12,014 bases of DNA from assembly GCA_022360075.1 (NCBI GenBank), contig JAKSDN010000440.1, positions 1 to 12,014 on the forward strand. Reading direction: 5' to 3'. The notes beneath the pieces were generated by a model. The model made no database searches and was not told the DNA's origin. It saw only the letters and a list, made by a program, of their open reading frames with translations. Of the stretch, positions 1 through 5,652 are shown one piece after another. The number at the start of each line of letters is the position of its first letter. Position 1 is the stretch's first letter. Both the position numbers and the translations under genes were made by a program. This stretch comes from Kiloniellales bacterium. GTDB lineage: Bacteria; Pseudomonadota; Alphaproteobacteria; Kiloniellales; JAKSDN01.

Positions 1-1064
1 TAGTCGCGGTGGATCAGGATCCCTTGGACCGATTCTTCGATCAGGTCCCGGTACCTGGCCTCGCTCGCCGCGATGTTGCGCCTCAGTCCGCCCAGTTGAT
101 TCGTCAGTTTCCGGGCGAAGTGCCGGATCAGGACCAGAAGGCACAGAGCCCCTCCCCCCGAAAGGACGAGGCCTGCGATCAAGGAAACGGCCATGTCCCC
201 GTAAACGCCGCTATAGAGGTGAGCGGTGGATTTGCGGACCAGGACCATCCAGTCGCTGCCGTCTACAGGTCGTGTCGCGAAAACCAGATCTCCGATCGAC
301 ACGATGTCCTCGCCCGCACGCGCCAGCGCTTCGGCATCGTCCCCCTCGCCGAGCAGGATTTCGGCGGGCACCGGCGCGATAGGCTCGTCGCCGCTTGCGG
401 AGGGTGCGTAGTAGGTCCGCGTGCCATCGCCGGTGACCGCGAGGAAGTAGCTCAGCTCCCAACGGGCATGGTCGTCGTCGATCTCGGCCGTCAGCAGATG
501 GGCCAGTTGCTCCAGACCGAACAGGGTGACGTCGGCGCCGACGGGTTCGCCCTGGCGGTCGAGAATGGGCGCGCTGACCGCGATGCGCATGGCACCCTTC
601 AGCGCGAACGGGCCGGAGACGATCGCGGCGCGACCCATTTCGTGTCGCTTGGGCAAAAGGTGTTCGGGGATCTCTTCGCCGACAGACGCGACGCGGCGGT
701 GGTCTTTGTCGAGCCTCGCGATCGCCCGCAGGTGATCGGATCGATTGAGGGCGTCGGTCAGAATGTTCTGCGTCTGGCGGCGGTAGTCGTCGGGTGCGAT
801 CGTGCCGGCATTGAGCTCGACGAGCAGCCTTCTGGCCTTCGATCGGCTGGTCACCTGCCAGACGACGTCCGTCGAGCGCCGAAGAAACTCGCCGATCGAG
901 ATCGCGCCGACTTCGGCCGCGTGGGCGATTCTTGCGCGCGCTCCGTCTTTCAGCCGGTCGAGAAACAGCGTCGTGGACACGATCGCCGTGCAAAGGCCGA
1001 CGGCCAGCGCGCCGGCCGCGGCCCACAGCAGGATATATCTTATGGTTAGTTTTTCATGGTCCAT
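1..1064 (-). CDS. Membrane sensor protein, N-terminal part (TM, periplasmic sensor domain, TM, PAS...); runs off left edge
   Basis: An open frame of about 354 codons runs leftward off the window without a stop, so the protein is C-terminally incomplete here. It starts at ATG 1064 (MDHEKLTIRY), the first ATG after an in-frame TAA; GGGAGCG lies about 14 nt upstream. Residues about 10-31 form a first membrane helix. Residues about 32-285 form an extracytoplasmic sensor region with alternating strands typical of Cache/PDC domains; this is a fold guess, not a recognised family. Residues about 287-311 form a second membrane helix. The reading then enters a short linker and, at the edge, ARYRDLIEESVQGILIHRD, the normal opening of a PAS domain. 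The output domain (histidine kinase, GGDEF/EAL or other) is outside the window and cannot be stated. The gene is divergent from the PAS-LuxR regulator at 1394, so the two may share control, but nothing proves they are partners. Confidence 0.85.
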   Translation of the reverse strand, partial: MDHEKLTIRYILLWAAAGALAVGLCTAIVSTTLFLDRLKDGARARIAHAAEVGAISIGEFLRRSTDVVWQVTSRSKARRLLVELNAGTIAPDDYRRQTQNILTDALNRSDHLRAIARLDKDHRRVASVGEEIPEHLLPKRHEMGRAAIVSGPFALKGAMRIAVSAPILDRQGEPVGADVTLFGLEQLAHLLTAEIDDDHARWELSYFLAVTGDGTRTYYAPSASGDEPIAPVPAEILLGEGDDAEALARAGEDIVSIGDLVFATRPVDGSDWMVLVRKSTAHLYSGVYGDMAVSLIAGLVLSGGGALCLLVLIRHFARKLTNQLGGLRRNIAASEARYRDLIEESVQGILIHRD

Positions 1065-1393
1065 CTCAAATCGTTCGCTCCCGCTTAAAATGCGCGCGGC
1101 GGTTCGTTAAGAAAGATCTGCTCCCTGTATGGACGGCTTACTTTATGGGCGACTCCCGCGGTCGGGCGTCTCCGGACTTCACGTCTCGGCCCCCTGGAAC
1201 GAGATAGGAAGCCGATCAAATCAAGGTGATTAACCTCTAAGGAAGTTGAAAAGTGGTTAAAAATCGACACTAAAGGTCTACCACGAACGGGTTATCGCTC
1301 GCAGAGTGAACGTGATAGATGTATAGGAAGATCGATTCGGCCAGTCTGGTTCCGTATCGACTCTATTCGTGAAAAGAAACGCCTGTACCTTTG
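1065..1393. other. Divergent intergenic region between sensor and LuxR-type regulator
   Basis: About 330 bp without a convincing gene. It must hold the promoters of both flanking genes. The right half (1205-1290) is clearly more AT-rich than the surroundings and contains the inverted repeat at 1230-1260. No good consensus sigma70 pair was found; TTGAAA at 1246-1251 has only a poor -10 match (ACTAAA, 1269-1274). Small open frames here overlap on both strands and have no ribosome binding site or protein-like composition. Confidence 0.6.
1230..1260. promoter_or_regulatory. Inverted repeat, candidate operator upstream of the LuxR-type gene
   Basis: TTAACCTCT (1230-1238) is matched by AGTGGTTAA (1252-1260), whose complement is TTAACCACT. 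The arms are 9 bp with one mismatch and the spacer is 13 bp. The repeat lies about 130 bp upstream of the ATG at 1394, in the most AT-rich part of the divergent region. It could be a dimeric regulator site, perhaps for the LuxR-type protein itself, but this rests only on symmetry and position. Confidence 0.35.
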
Positions 1394-2437
1394 ATGGCCA
1401 GCGATTCGGTTCCGACGATAGACGAAGACCTCTCTCCAATTTGCTCCTTCGCGGAGGCTCTCCAGGATCCCGTCATCATCACGACGTCGCAGCTCGACCT
1501 GCCGGGCCCGGAGATCGTTTACGTAAATCCGGCATTCAGCCAGATCACGGGATACGCCTACGAGGAGGTCGTCGGCAGAACGCCGCGGTTTCTGCAAGGT
1601 GAAGGGACGGATCGTGCTGTCCTGGACTCGCTGCGGCAGGCGCTCGCCGACGGTCAGTCGTTTTTCGGCCGGATCCTGAACTATGCCAAGGACGGTCGAA
1701 AACTCGTCTTCGAATGGTACATCTCGCCGTGGCATGACGCGCACGGCACGGTGACCCACTGGGTGTCGGTGCAGCGCGCTGTGGAAGACGGTGAGAAGCT
1801 GCACCGCAAGTTGGCCGTTGCTCTGATTGGTATTCAATCCGTCCCCAGCGTCGGATTCCGCAAGGCGATTCTTGCCGTCGACCGGCAGGCGGAGATCCGG
1901 GTCGCAGCGGATCCTGAGTCAATCGGCGCCGAATCCCCGATCGACCTGATCCTCTTCGAACCGAAGGATCGTCACTCTGTCGAAGTTGCGGAACTTGGCG
2001 CTCTGCGCGGGCGGTTTCCCGATACGCCGGTCATCGCCTACCTGCCGAAGGACAATGTCGAACTCATGAGGGCGCTCATGAACAGGGGTGTGCGCGCGGT
2101 CATTGTTCCATCGACCCGCGCAGCCGTCGTTCCGGAAGTCATCAGGATCGTTTTGGCCGGGGGACTGTATGTCCCATGGGACTCCACCTATGGCGTCTCG
2201 CGAACGACCGAGCCGGCAGCATCGGCTGCCCGACCGGCAAAGCTCACGCGCCGTCAAAGCGAGATCCTTCAGCTCATCGGCAAGGGCCTATCGAATGCCG
2301 AGATCGCGACCGCGCTGAGGTTGAACCCCAACACCGTCAAGGGACACATCACCAAGCTGCTGAAGGCGCTCGGTCTCAAGAATCGAACTCAGGCAGCCCT
2401 CCTGGCATCGAGAAACGCCGAAGAGCCTGCGCCGTGA
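1394..2437 (+). CDS. PAS (LOV-like, cysteine lost) - degenerate receiver - LuxR/NarL HTH transcriptional regulator
   Basis: 347 aa. A TTG lies directly before the ATG at 1394; I chose the ATG (MASDSVPT). Residues about 18-130 are a PAS domain close to LOV photosensors (NPAFSQITGY, then GRTPRFLQG, then ILNYAKDG). In LOV domains the loop reads GRNCRFLQ and its Cys forms the flavin adduct. Here that position is P64 and the preceding Asn is T63, and the later FWN is VFE, so LOV photochemistry is not expected. Residues about 155-265 resemble a NarL-type receiver, ending in the typical IRIVLAGGLYVP. The phospho-acceptor position reads DLILFEP (E189 for Asp) and the conserved Lys is replaced (VPST), so it looks like a pseudo-receiver. 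Residues 284-338 are a clear LuxR HTH (LTRRQSEILQLIGKGLSNAEIA...NTVKGHI). It is a cytoplasmic DNA-binding regulator with unknown signal and targets. It is divergent from the membrane sensor. Confidence 0.9.
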   Translation: MASDSVPTIDEDLSPICSFAEALQDPVIITTSQLDLPGPEIVYVNPAFSQITGYAYEEVVGRTPRFLQGEGTDRAVLDSLRQALADGQSFFGRILNYAKDGRKLVFEWYISPWHDAHGTVTHWVSVQRAVEDGEKLHRKLAVALIGIQSVPSVGFRKAILAVDRQAEIRVAADPESIGAESPIDLILFEPKDRHSVEVAELGALRGRFPDTPVIAYLPKDNVELMRALMNRGVRAVIVPSTRAAVVPEVIRIVLAGGLYVPWDSTYGVSRTTEPAASAARPAKLTRRQSEILQLIGKGLSNAEIATALRLNPNTVKGHITKLLKALGLKNRTQAALLASRNAEEPAP

Positions 2438-2562
2438 CACTGTCAGCGGCCGACTCACCATCTGTCGCGCCACCCCGGGCATCCGCGACAACGTTCTGAC
2501 CCTTCCGGACCGGGTCGTTCAGAAGGTTTTCAGCACCGCGAGATGCGCTAGTGGTTCTATTC

Positions 2563-2598
2563 CGACACTTGAGTCCGATGAAATTGGATCAAGTGTCG
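2563..2598. repeat. Hairpin 1 of the palindromic element
   Basis: CGACACTTGA (2563-2572) plus TCC (2574-2576) pairs with GGA (2586-2588) plus TCAAGTGTCG (2589-2598). This gives a 13-bp stem with one bulged G at 2573 and a 9-nt loop. There is no T-tract directly after it, so it is not a classical intrinsic terminator on either strand. Confidence 0.6.
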
Positions 2599-2639
2599 AC
2601 CAGAATTGAACCCAAACAAAAGTTACCTAGTGGAGCGGC

Positions 2640-2665
2640 CCGACATTCCGGGATCGGAATGTCGG
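2640..2665. repeat. Hairpin 2 of the palindromic element (perfect 10-bp stem)
   Basis: CCGACATTCC (2640-2649) and GGAATGTCGG (2656-2665) form a perfect 10-bp stem around the 6-nt loop GGGATC. It is nested inside the CTAGTGG (2627-2633) / CCACTAG (2673-2679) pair. It may serve as transcription end for the converging genes, but no U-tract follows. Confidence 0.55.
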
Positions 2666-2675
2666 AGTCGTACCA

Positions 2676-2948
2676 CTAGCGGCCGAAAAGCCGGCGCAGC
2701 CAAAGCTGCCAAATTGGCGGTGCGGCGCCCGGCTGGCGTGGCCGGCCCGCCTCGTTGTGGGCTCTCACCGACTCGGGCGTGACGTTGCCGACCCGGCAGA
2801 GAAAGGCCATGAAATCGACGATCTTGTTGAACAGATACATGGTGTTGACCTGGAACCCCTTGGGCTCGACCTCGACGAATTCTACCACCAGATGCGCCCA
2901 GGCACCAATCGGCCGGGTTATGCCGTCAGGGCAGGGCTTCAGGTCCAT
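2676..2948 (-). CDS. Small protein of unknown function, overlapping the marR-type gene
   Basis: I do not recognise this 90-aa protein. From ATG 2948 it reads MDLKPCPDGITRPIG, then a strongly patterned hydrophobic stretch (AHLVVEFVEVEPKGFQVNTM, then YLFNKIVDFMAFLC), a polar Pro/Gly-rich part, and a basic tail ending LRRLFGR. The composition is more protein-like than the competing plus-strand frames. It starts 23 bp inside the end of the MarR gene (stop 2926-2928), which suggests translational coupling; a TTG at 2966 is an alternative start. Its stop codon TAG (2678-2676) lies inside the terminal repeat CCACTAGCG of the palindromic element. The original C-terminus may therefore have been replaced when that element arrived. 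It could be a small accessory protein of the MarR regulon, or not a gene at all. Confidence 0.5.
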   Translation of the reverse strand: MDLKPCPDGITRPIGAWAHLVVEFVEVEPKGFQVNTMYLFNKIVDFMAFLCRVGNVTPESVRAHNEAGRPRQPGAAPPIWQLWLRRLFGR

Positions 2949-3417
2949 CGGCCTGCTGAGCGGCAAGGATTTGGGCGATCCTTCGCAAATCGAGGCGCTG
3001 ATCGGGCGCGATTAGCGCGGTGAGCGCCGTGTGAGCGCTGCGCCAGACGGGCATCGCCGCCTCCAGGCGCCTGGCGCCCGCCTCGGTCAGCCAGACCGCC
3101 CGGCGGCGCAGGTCCTCTTCGACGACGGCGATCTCGACCAGGCCTTCCTTCTCCAGGCCCCTTAGGTTGCGCGACAAGGTCGATTGCTCGAGCCCGCTCC
3201 GCTCGGCCAAGGCCCCGATCGTGTCGTCGCCGGCCGCGGCGATGTGGGTCAGCAACCCGAACTTGGCGAGGCTGAGGTCCGCCTCGCGCATCCGGGCATC
3301 CATGAAGCGCGTGATCCGGCGCGCCGCCAGCCGGGCCGTCAGGCCCGCGCAAAGATCGATCGCCTCCCGCGCGTCGGCGACGAGCGTCTTTCTCGGCTTT
3401 TGGAATCTCTTTGCCAC
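2926..3417 (-). CDS. MarR-family winged-helix transcriptional regulator
   Basis: 163 aa starting at GTG 3417 (MAKRFQKPRK). The fold follows MarR: a helical dimerisation part (LTARLAARRITRFMDARM, about 27-45), LSLAKFGLLTHIA, the recognition region LAERSGLEQSTLSRNLRGLEKEGLVE (about 72-97), the wing EEDLRRRAVWLTEAGARRL, then C-terminal helices. It should act as a cytoplasmic dimeric repressor that responds to a small molecule or to oxidation. Only one Cys (C23, near the N-terminus) is present, so a two-Cys redox switch of the OhrR type is unlikely. It is divergent from the PLP enzyme at 3517, and the tandem palindrome at 3424-3450 sits only 7 bp upstream of its GTG, implying autoregulation and control of the enzyme. 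No Shine-Dalgarno precedes the GTG, so a leaderless mRNA or a later start is possible. Confidence 0.88.
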   Translation of the reverse strand: MAKRFQKPRKTLVADAREAIDLCAGLTARLAARRITRFMDARMREADLSLAKFGLLTHIAAAGDDTIGALAERSGLEQSTLSRNLRGLEKEGLVEIAVVEEDLRRRAVWLTEAGARRLEAAMPVWRSAHTALTALIAPDQRLDLRRIAQILAAQQADGPEALP

Positions 3418-3423
3418 AATCTT

Positions 3424-3450
3424 ATGTATTTACATATTATGTAGATACAT
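3424..3450. promoter_or_regulatory. Tandem palindromic operator, probably for the divergent MarR regulator
   Basis: Two 12-bp palindromes, ATGTA-TT-TACAT (3424-3435) and ATGTA-GA-TACAT (3439-3450), are separated by ATT. The inner halves form a third palindrome, TACAT-ATT-ATGTA. The whole 27-bp site is a near-perfect inverted repeat in a very AT-rich island inside GC-rich DNA, between the marR-type gene and the PLP enzyme. MarR dimers bind such 5+5 palindromes. A TTGCCA/TATTAT promoter-like pair with 18-bp spacing toward the enzyme would place its -10 inside the site. Confidence 0.75.
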
Positions 3451-3516
3451 GAAAAGAGCCAAAGCGCGACTTGGCGCAGGTGGAACGCGCGAGGTGTCGG
3501 AAGGAGGCGAGGCCCG

Positions 3517-4443
3517 ATGGTCGGCAGTTCGATTCTCCAGCGCATCGGCGGCACGCCGCTGCTCGCGCTCGAGCGGATCGTGCCGGGGGGGTGCGCGCGC
3601 CTGCTGGTCAAGCTCGAAAGCGAGAACCCGACCGGCAGCATGAAGGACCGCATGGCGCTCGCCATGATCGAGGCCGGTGAGCGCGCGGGCCGCCTCAAGG
3701 CGGGCGGTCGCGTCGTCGACTACACGGGCGGCAGCACCGGTGTCTCGCTCGCCATGGTCTGCGCCGCCCGCGGCTATCCGCTCAGCATCGTGACCTCGGA
3801 CGCCTTCAGCCGGGAGAAGCGCGACCATATGGCCGCGCTGGGCGCCGAACTGACGATCGTGCCCAGCGACGCCGGCGGAATGGACGAGGCGCTGACGCGC
3901 AACATGATCGAAGCCGCAGACCGGATCGCGCAGCAAACCGGTGCCTTCTGGACGGACCAGCTCAACAACGCCGATCAGCTGTCGGCCTACCACGCGATGG
4001 GCGAGGAGATCTGGGAGCAGACCAGCGGCCGGATCGACGCCTTCGTCCAGAGCACCGGCACCGCTGCATCGGTGCGCGGCGTCGGCGAGGCGCTGCGCCG
4101 CCACAAGCGGGACATCGCCATCGTCGCGGTCGAGCCGGAGGAGTCCGCCGTCCTCTCGGGCGGAAAGTCGGGCGCGCACAAGATCGAAGGCGTCGGGGCC
4201 GGCTTCGTCGTGCCGTTGTGGGAGCCGTCCGTCGCCGACGAGGTTGCAACCGTCTCGACCGAAGACGCGATGGCCATGGCCCGGCGGCTTGCGCAGGAAG
4301 AAGCGCTGTTCGCCGGCACGTCGACGGGCGCGAACCTTGTTGCCGGGCTGGAGATTGGGATGCGCCTCGGACCCGGTGCGACCGTCGTCACGATCATGTG
4401 CGACTCCGGCATCAAGTACTTGAGCACCGGACTCTACAACTGA
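3517..4443 (+). CDS. Cysteine synthase / cystathionine beta-synthase family PLP-dependent enzyme (fold type II)
   Basis: 308 aa, start ATG 3517 with AGGAGG at 3502-3507. It opens with the family signature IGGTPLLALERI. The Schiff-base lysine is K43 in NPTGSMKDR (NPSxSxKDR in O-acetylserine sulfhydrylases). The substrate loop, normally TSGNTG, reads YTGGSTG. QSTGTAASVRGVGEAL matches the phosphate-binding Gly-rich loop, and the end (DSGIKYLSTGLYN) matches the family C-terminus (SGERYLST in CysM). The length fits CysK/CysM. Such enzymes perform beta-replacement or beta-elimination on serine or cysteine derivatives in the cytosol, making or breaking cysteine-like amino acids. The altered TGGSTG loop means CysK activity itself should not be assumed; a specialised beta-substitution or desulfhydrase role is possible. 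The divergent MarR gene and the operator at 3424-3450 suggest inducible expression rather than housekeeping cysteine synthesis. Confidence 0.88.
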   Translation: MVGSSILQRIGGTPLLALERIVPGGCARLLVKLESENPTGSMKDRMALAMIEAGERAGRLKAGGRVVDYTGGSTGVSLAMVCAARGYPLSIVTSDAFSREKRDHMAALGAELTIVPSDAGGMDEALTRNMIEAADRIAQQTGAFWTDQLNNADQLSAYHAMGEEIWEQTSGRIDAFVQSTGTAASVRGVGEALRRHKRDIAIVAVEPEESAVLSGGKSGAHKIEGVGAGFVVPLWEPSVADEVATVSTEDAMAMARRLAQEEALFAGTSTGANLVAGLEIGMRLGPGATVVTIMCDSGIKYLSTGLYN

Positions 4444-4791
4444 AGTCGGCTTGCGACGTTGAAGGCTTCTAAAATTCGCGGCCGCCCAGCGTGATCCGCC
4501 CGCCGTTCGCCAAGCACGGCGTCAAAGAGCCTTCAGCACCACCCTGATCAAGAAAACCATGTCGTCTTCCCGCCGGTGAGCCGCCCACCTGCAGCTTGCC
4601 GGAATGGGCGGCTGCGGGTCTCGGCTGTTGAGCCGCCTCTGCCGGCCCCGGGTGCGGTCCCGCTTAATGGAGCTTTAACCAAGAGTCTTTACATAGCCTT
4701 TATGGACTAATCTGAGACGCTTAATCACTAGAGATAGATCGATTTAGCCGACCTCACAAGAAACTTCTACGGCTTCCCATGGAGAGACCAC
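4444..4791. other. Intergenic region upstream of the stressosome operon
   Basis: About 350 bp without a supportable gene. The left part is GC-rich and contains an inverted repeat (4579-4613) that may end the PLP-enzyme transcript. The right part (about 4665-4760) is AT-rich and probably holds the operon promoter. TTTACA at 4688-4693 is a plausible -35, but no matching -10 at 16-18 bp spacing was found. No EcfG-type GGAAC...GTT pair was seen. Confidence 0.5.
4579..4613 (+). terminator. Possible terminator hairpin after the PLP enzyme
   Basis: AGCCGCCCA (4579-4587) pairs perfectly with TGGGCGGCT (4605-4613) across a 17-nt loop, about 135 bp downstream of the enzyme's stop. No T-tract follows (GCGGGTCTCGG), so this would be a weak or Rho-assisted terminator at best. 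Confidence 0.3.
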
Positions 4792-5643
4792 GTGACCAGC
4801 CAGAGACATCGCCCCGACGCCGGAGGCGGCAGCGGCAGCACCGTTTCTACCGGCCATGCGGCCCTTGTCAGCGCCGCCATCGCCAACATGATCGATGGCG
4901 TTGTCGTGATCGACGCGGCGGGCTTTGTAGAGCTCTTCAACTCCGCTGCGGAACGCTGTTTCGGCTACAGCGCCAGCGAAGTCATCGGGCGCAACGTCAA
5001 TATGCTCATGCCGGAGCCTTACCGCGCGGAGCACGACGGTTACATAGACAACTATCTGAAGACGGGGCAGGCCAAGATCATCGGAATCGGGCGCGAGGTC
5101 GTCGGCCGGCGCAAGGACGGCAGCGAGTTCCCTATGGAGCTCTCGGTATCCGAGCTGTCCCTCGGCGAGAAGCGCAGCTTTCTCGGTACCGTGCGTGACA
5201 TCTCCGAGCGTGTCGAGGCGCAAAGGACAATCGAGGCGCAGCGCCGCTCTCTGCTGGAGCTTTCAACGCCGGTCATCAACGTCTGGAAGGGCATCGTCAT
5301 GATGCCCATCATCGGTGTCATCGATACGACGCGCGCCAAGCAGATCACAGAGGCCCTGCTCGACGGCATCGTCGCGAGCAGTGCTACGGTCGCGATCCTC
5401 GACATCACCGGCGTCTCGGTGATGGACACCAGCGTCGCGCAGCATCTGCTCAAGACGGTGACCGCGGCACGGATGCTGGGCTCCGAGATCATCCTGACCG
5501 GGATCAGTCCCGAGACCGCGCAAACCGTGGTCAAGCTGGGTATCGATCTCTCGCACGTCACGACCCGGGGCACGCTCAGCACCGGACTAGCCGAAGCCTT
5601 CATCATGTGCGGTCAGCGGGTCTCTTCAAGCCCACACGCGTAA
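4792..5643 (+). CDS. rsbR: RsbR-like stressosome protein: FixL-type heme PAS fused to a STAS domain
   Basis: 283 aa, GTG start at 4792 with GGAGAG at 4781-4786. Residues about 25-140 are a PAS domain that follows the heme PAS of FixL almost word for word: MLMPEPYRAEHDGYI, then IIGIGREVVGRRKDGSEFPMEL. H81 falls on the FixL heme ligand (H200 in Bradyrhizobium FixL) and R101 on the O2-signalling Arg (R220), with identical 20-residue spacing; FixL H214 is K95. A coiled-coil linker (ISERVEAQRTIEAQRRSLLEL) leads to a STAS domain at about 157-275. There, LDITGVSVMDTSVAQHLL carries T213 at the RsbR T171 phosphosite and PETAQT carries T245 near the RsbT-dependent second site. In known stressosomes RsbR forms the sensory turrets on an RsbR-RsbS shell that sequesters RsbT. 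Here the likely input is O2, NO or CO. First gene of the operon. Heme binding is inferred from the residues, not demonstrated. Confidence 0.92.
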   Translation: MTSQRHRPDAGGGSGSTVSTGHAALVSAAIANMIDGVVVIDAAGFVELFNSAAERCFGYSASEVIGRNVNMLMPEPYRAEHDGYIDNYLKTGQAKIIGIGREVVGRRKDGSEFPMELSVSELSLGEKRSFLGTVRDISERVEAQRTIEAQRRSLLELSTPVINVWKGIVMMPIIGVIDTTRAKQITEALLDGIVASSATVAILDITGVSVMDTSVAQHLLKTVTAARMLGSEIILTGISPETAQTVVKLGIDLSHVTTRGTLSTGLAEAFIMCGQRVSSSPHA

Positions 5644-5652
5644 GGCCTCGAG

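Larger units (their letters stand above)
2546..2681. repeat. MITE-like or REP-like palindromic element (about 136 bp) with 9-bp terminal inverted repeats
   Basis: CGCTAGTGG (2546-2554) and CCACTAGCG (2673-2681) are perfect inverted repeats bounding 136 bp with no ORF. A third copy of the core, CTAGTGG, sits inside at 2627-2633 and pairs equally well with the right end. Within lie two strong hairpins, annotated separately. The symmetry and nested structure fit a miniature inverted-repeat element or a REP-type palindromic repeat. No target-site duplication is obvious next to the ends. It lies between the convergent ends of the LuxR-type gene and the minus-strand small ORF, so it could also act as a bidirectional terminator. 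Whether it is repeated in the genome cannot be seen from one copy. Confidence 0.5.

Noticed and set aside
9..1049. Long plus-strand open frame of 346 codons
   Set aside because: It is antisense to the membrane sensor, has no ribosome binding site or domain pattern, and its composition is that of a GC-rich shadow frame; the minus-strand frame shows TM helices and a PAS start.
1460..1780. Functional blue-light LOV photoreceptor
   Set aside because: The photoactive Cys is Pro and the flavin-contacting FWN motif is changed, so only a LOV-related PAS is claimed.
4460..4535. Inverted repeat TGAAGGCT / AGCCTTCA
   Set aside because: Eight-bp arms separated by 60 bp are expected by chance and have no supporting context.
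4444..4578. Remnant of a decayed gene after the PLP enzyme
   Set aside because: No frame gives recognisable protein similarity; the sequence is too short to support a pseudogene.
4665..4791. EcfG-type or consensus sigma70 promoter for the stressosome operon
   Set aside because: TTTACA at 4688 has no acceptable -10 at 16-18 bp spacing, and no GGAAC...GTT pair was found.
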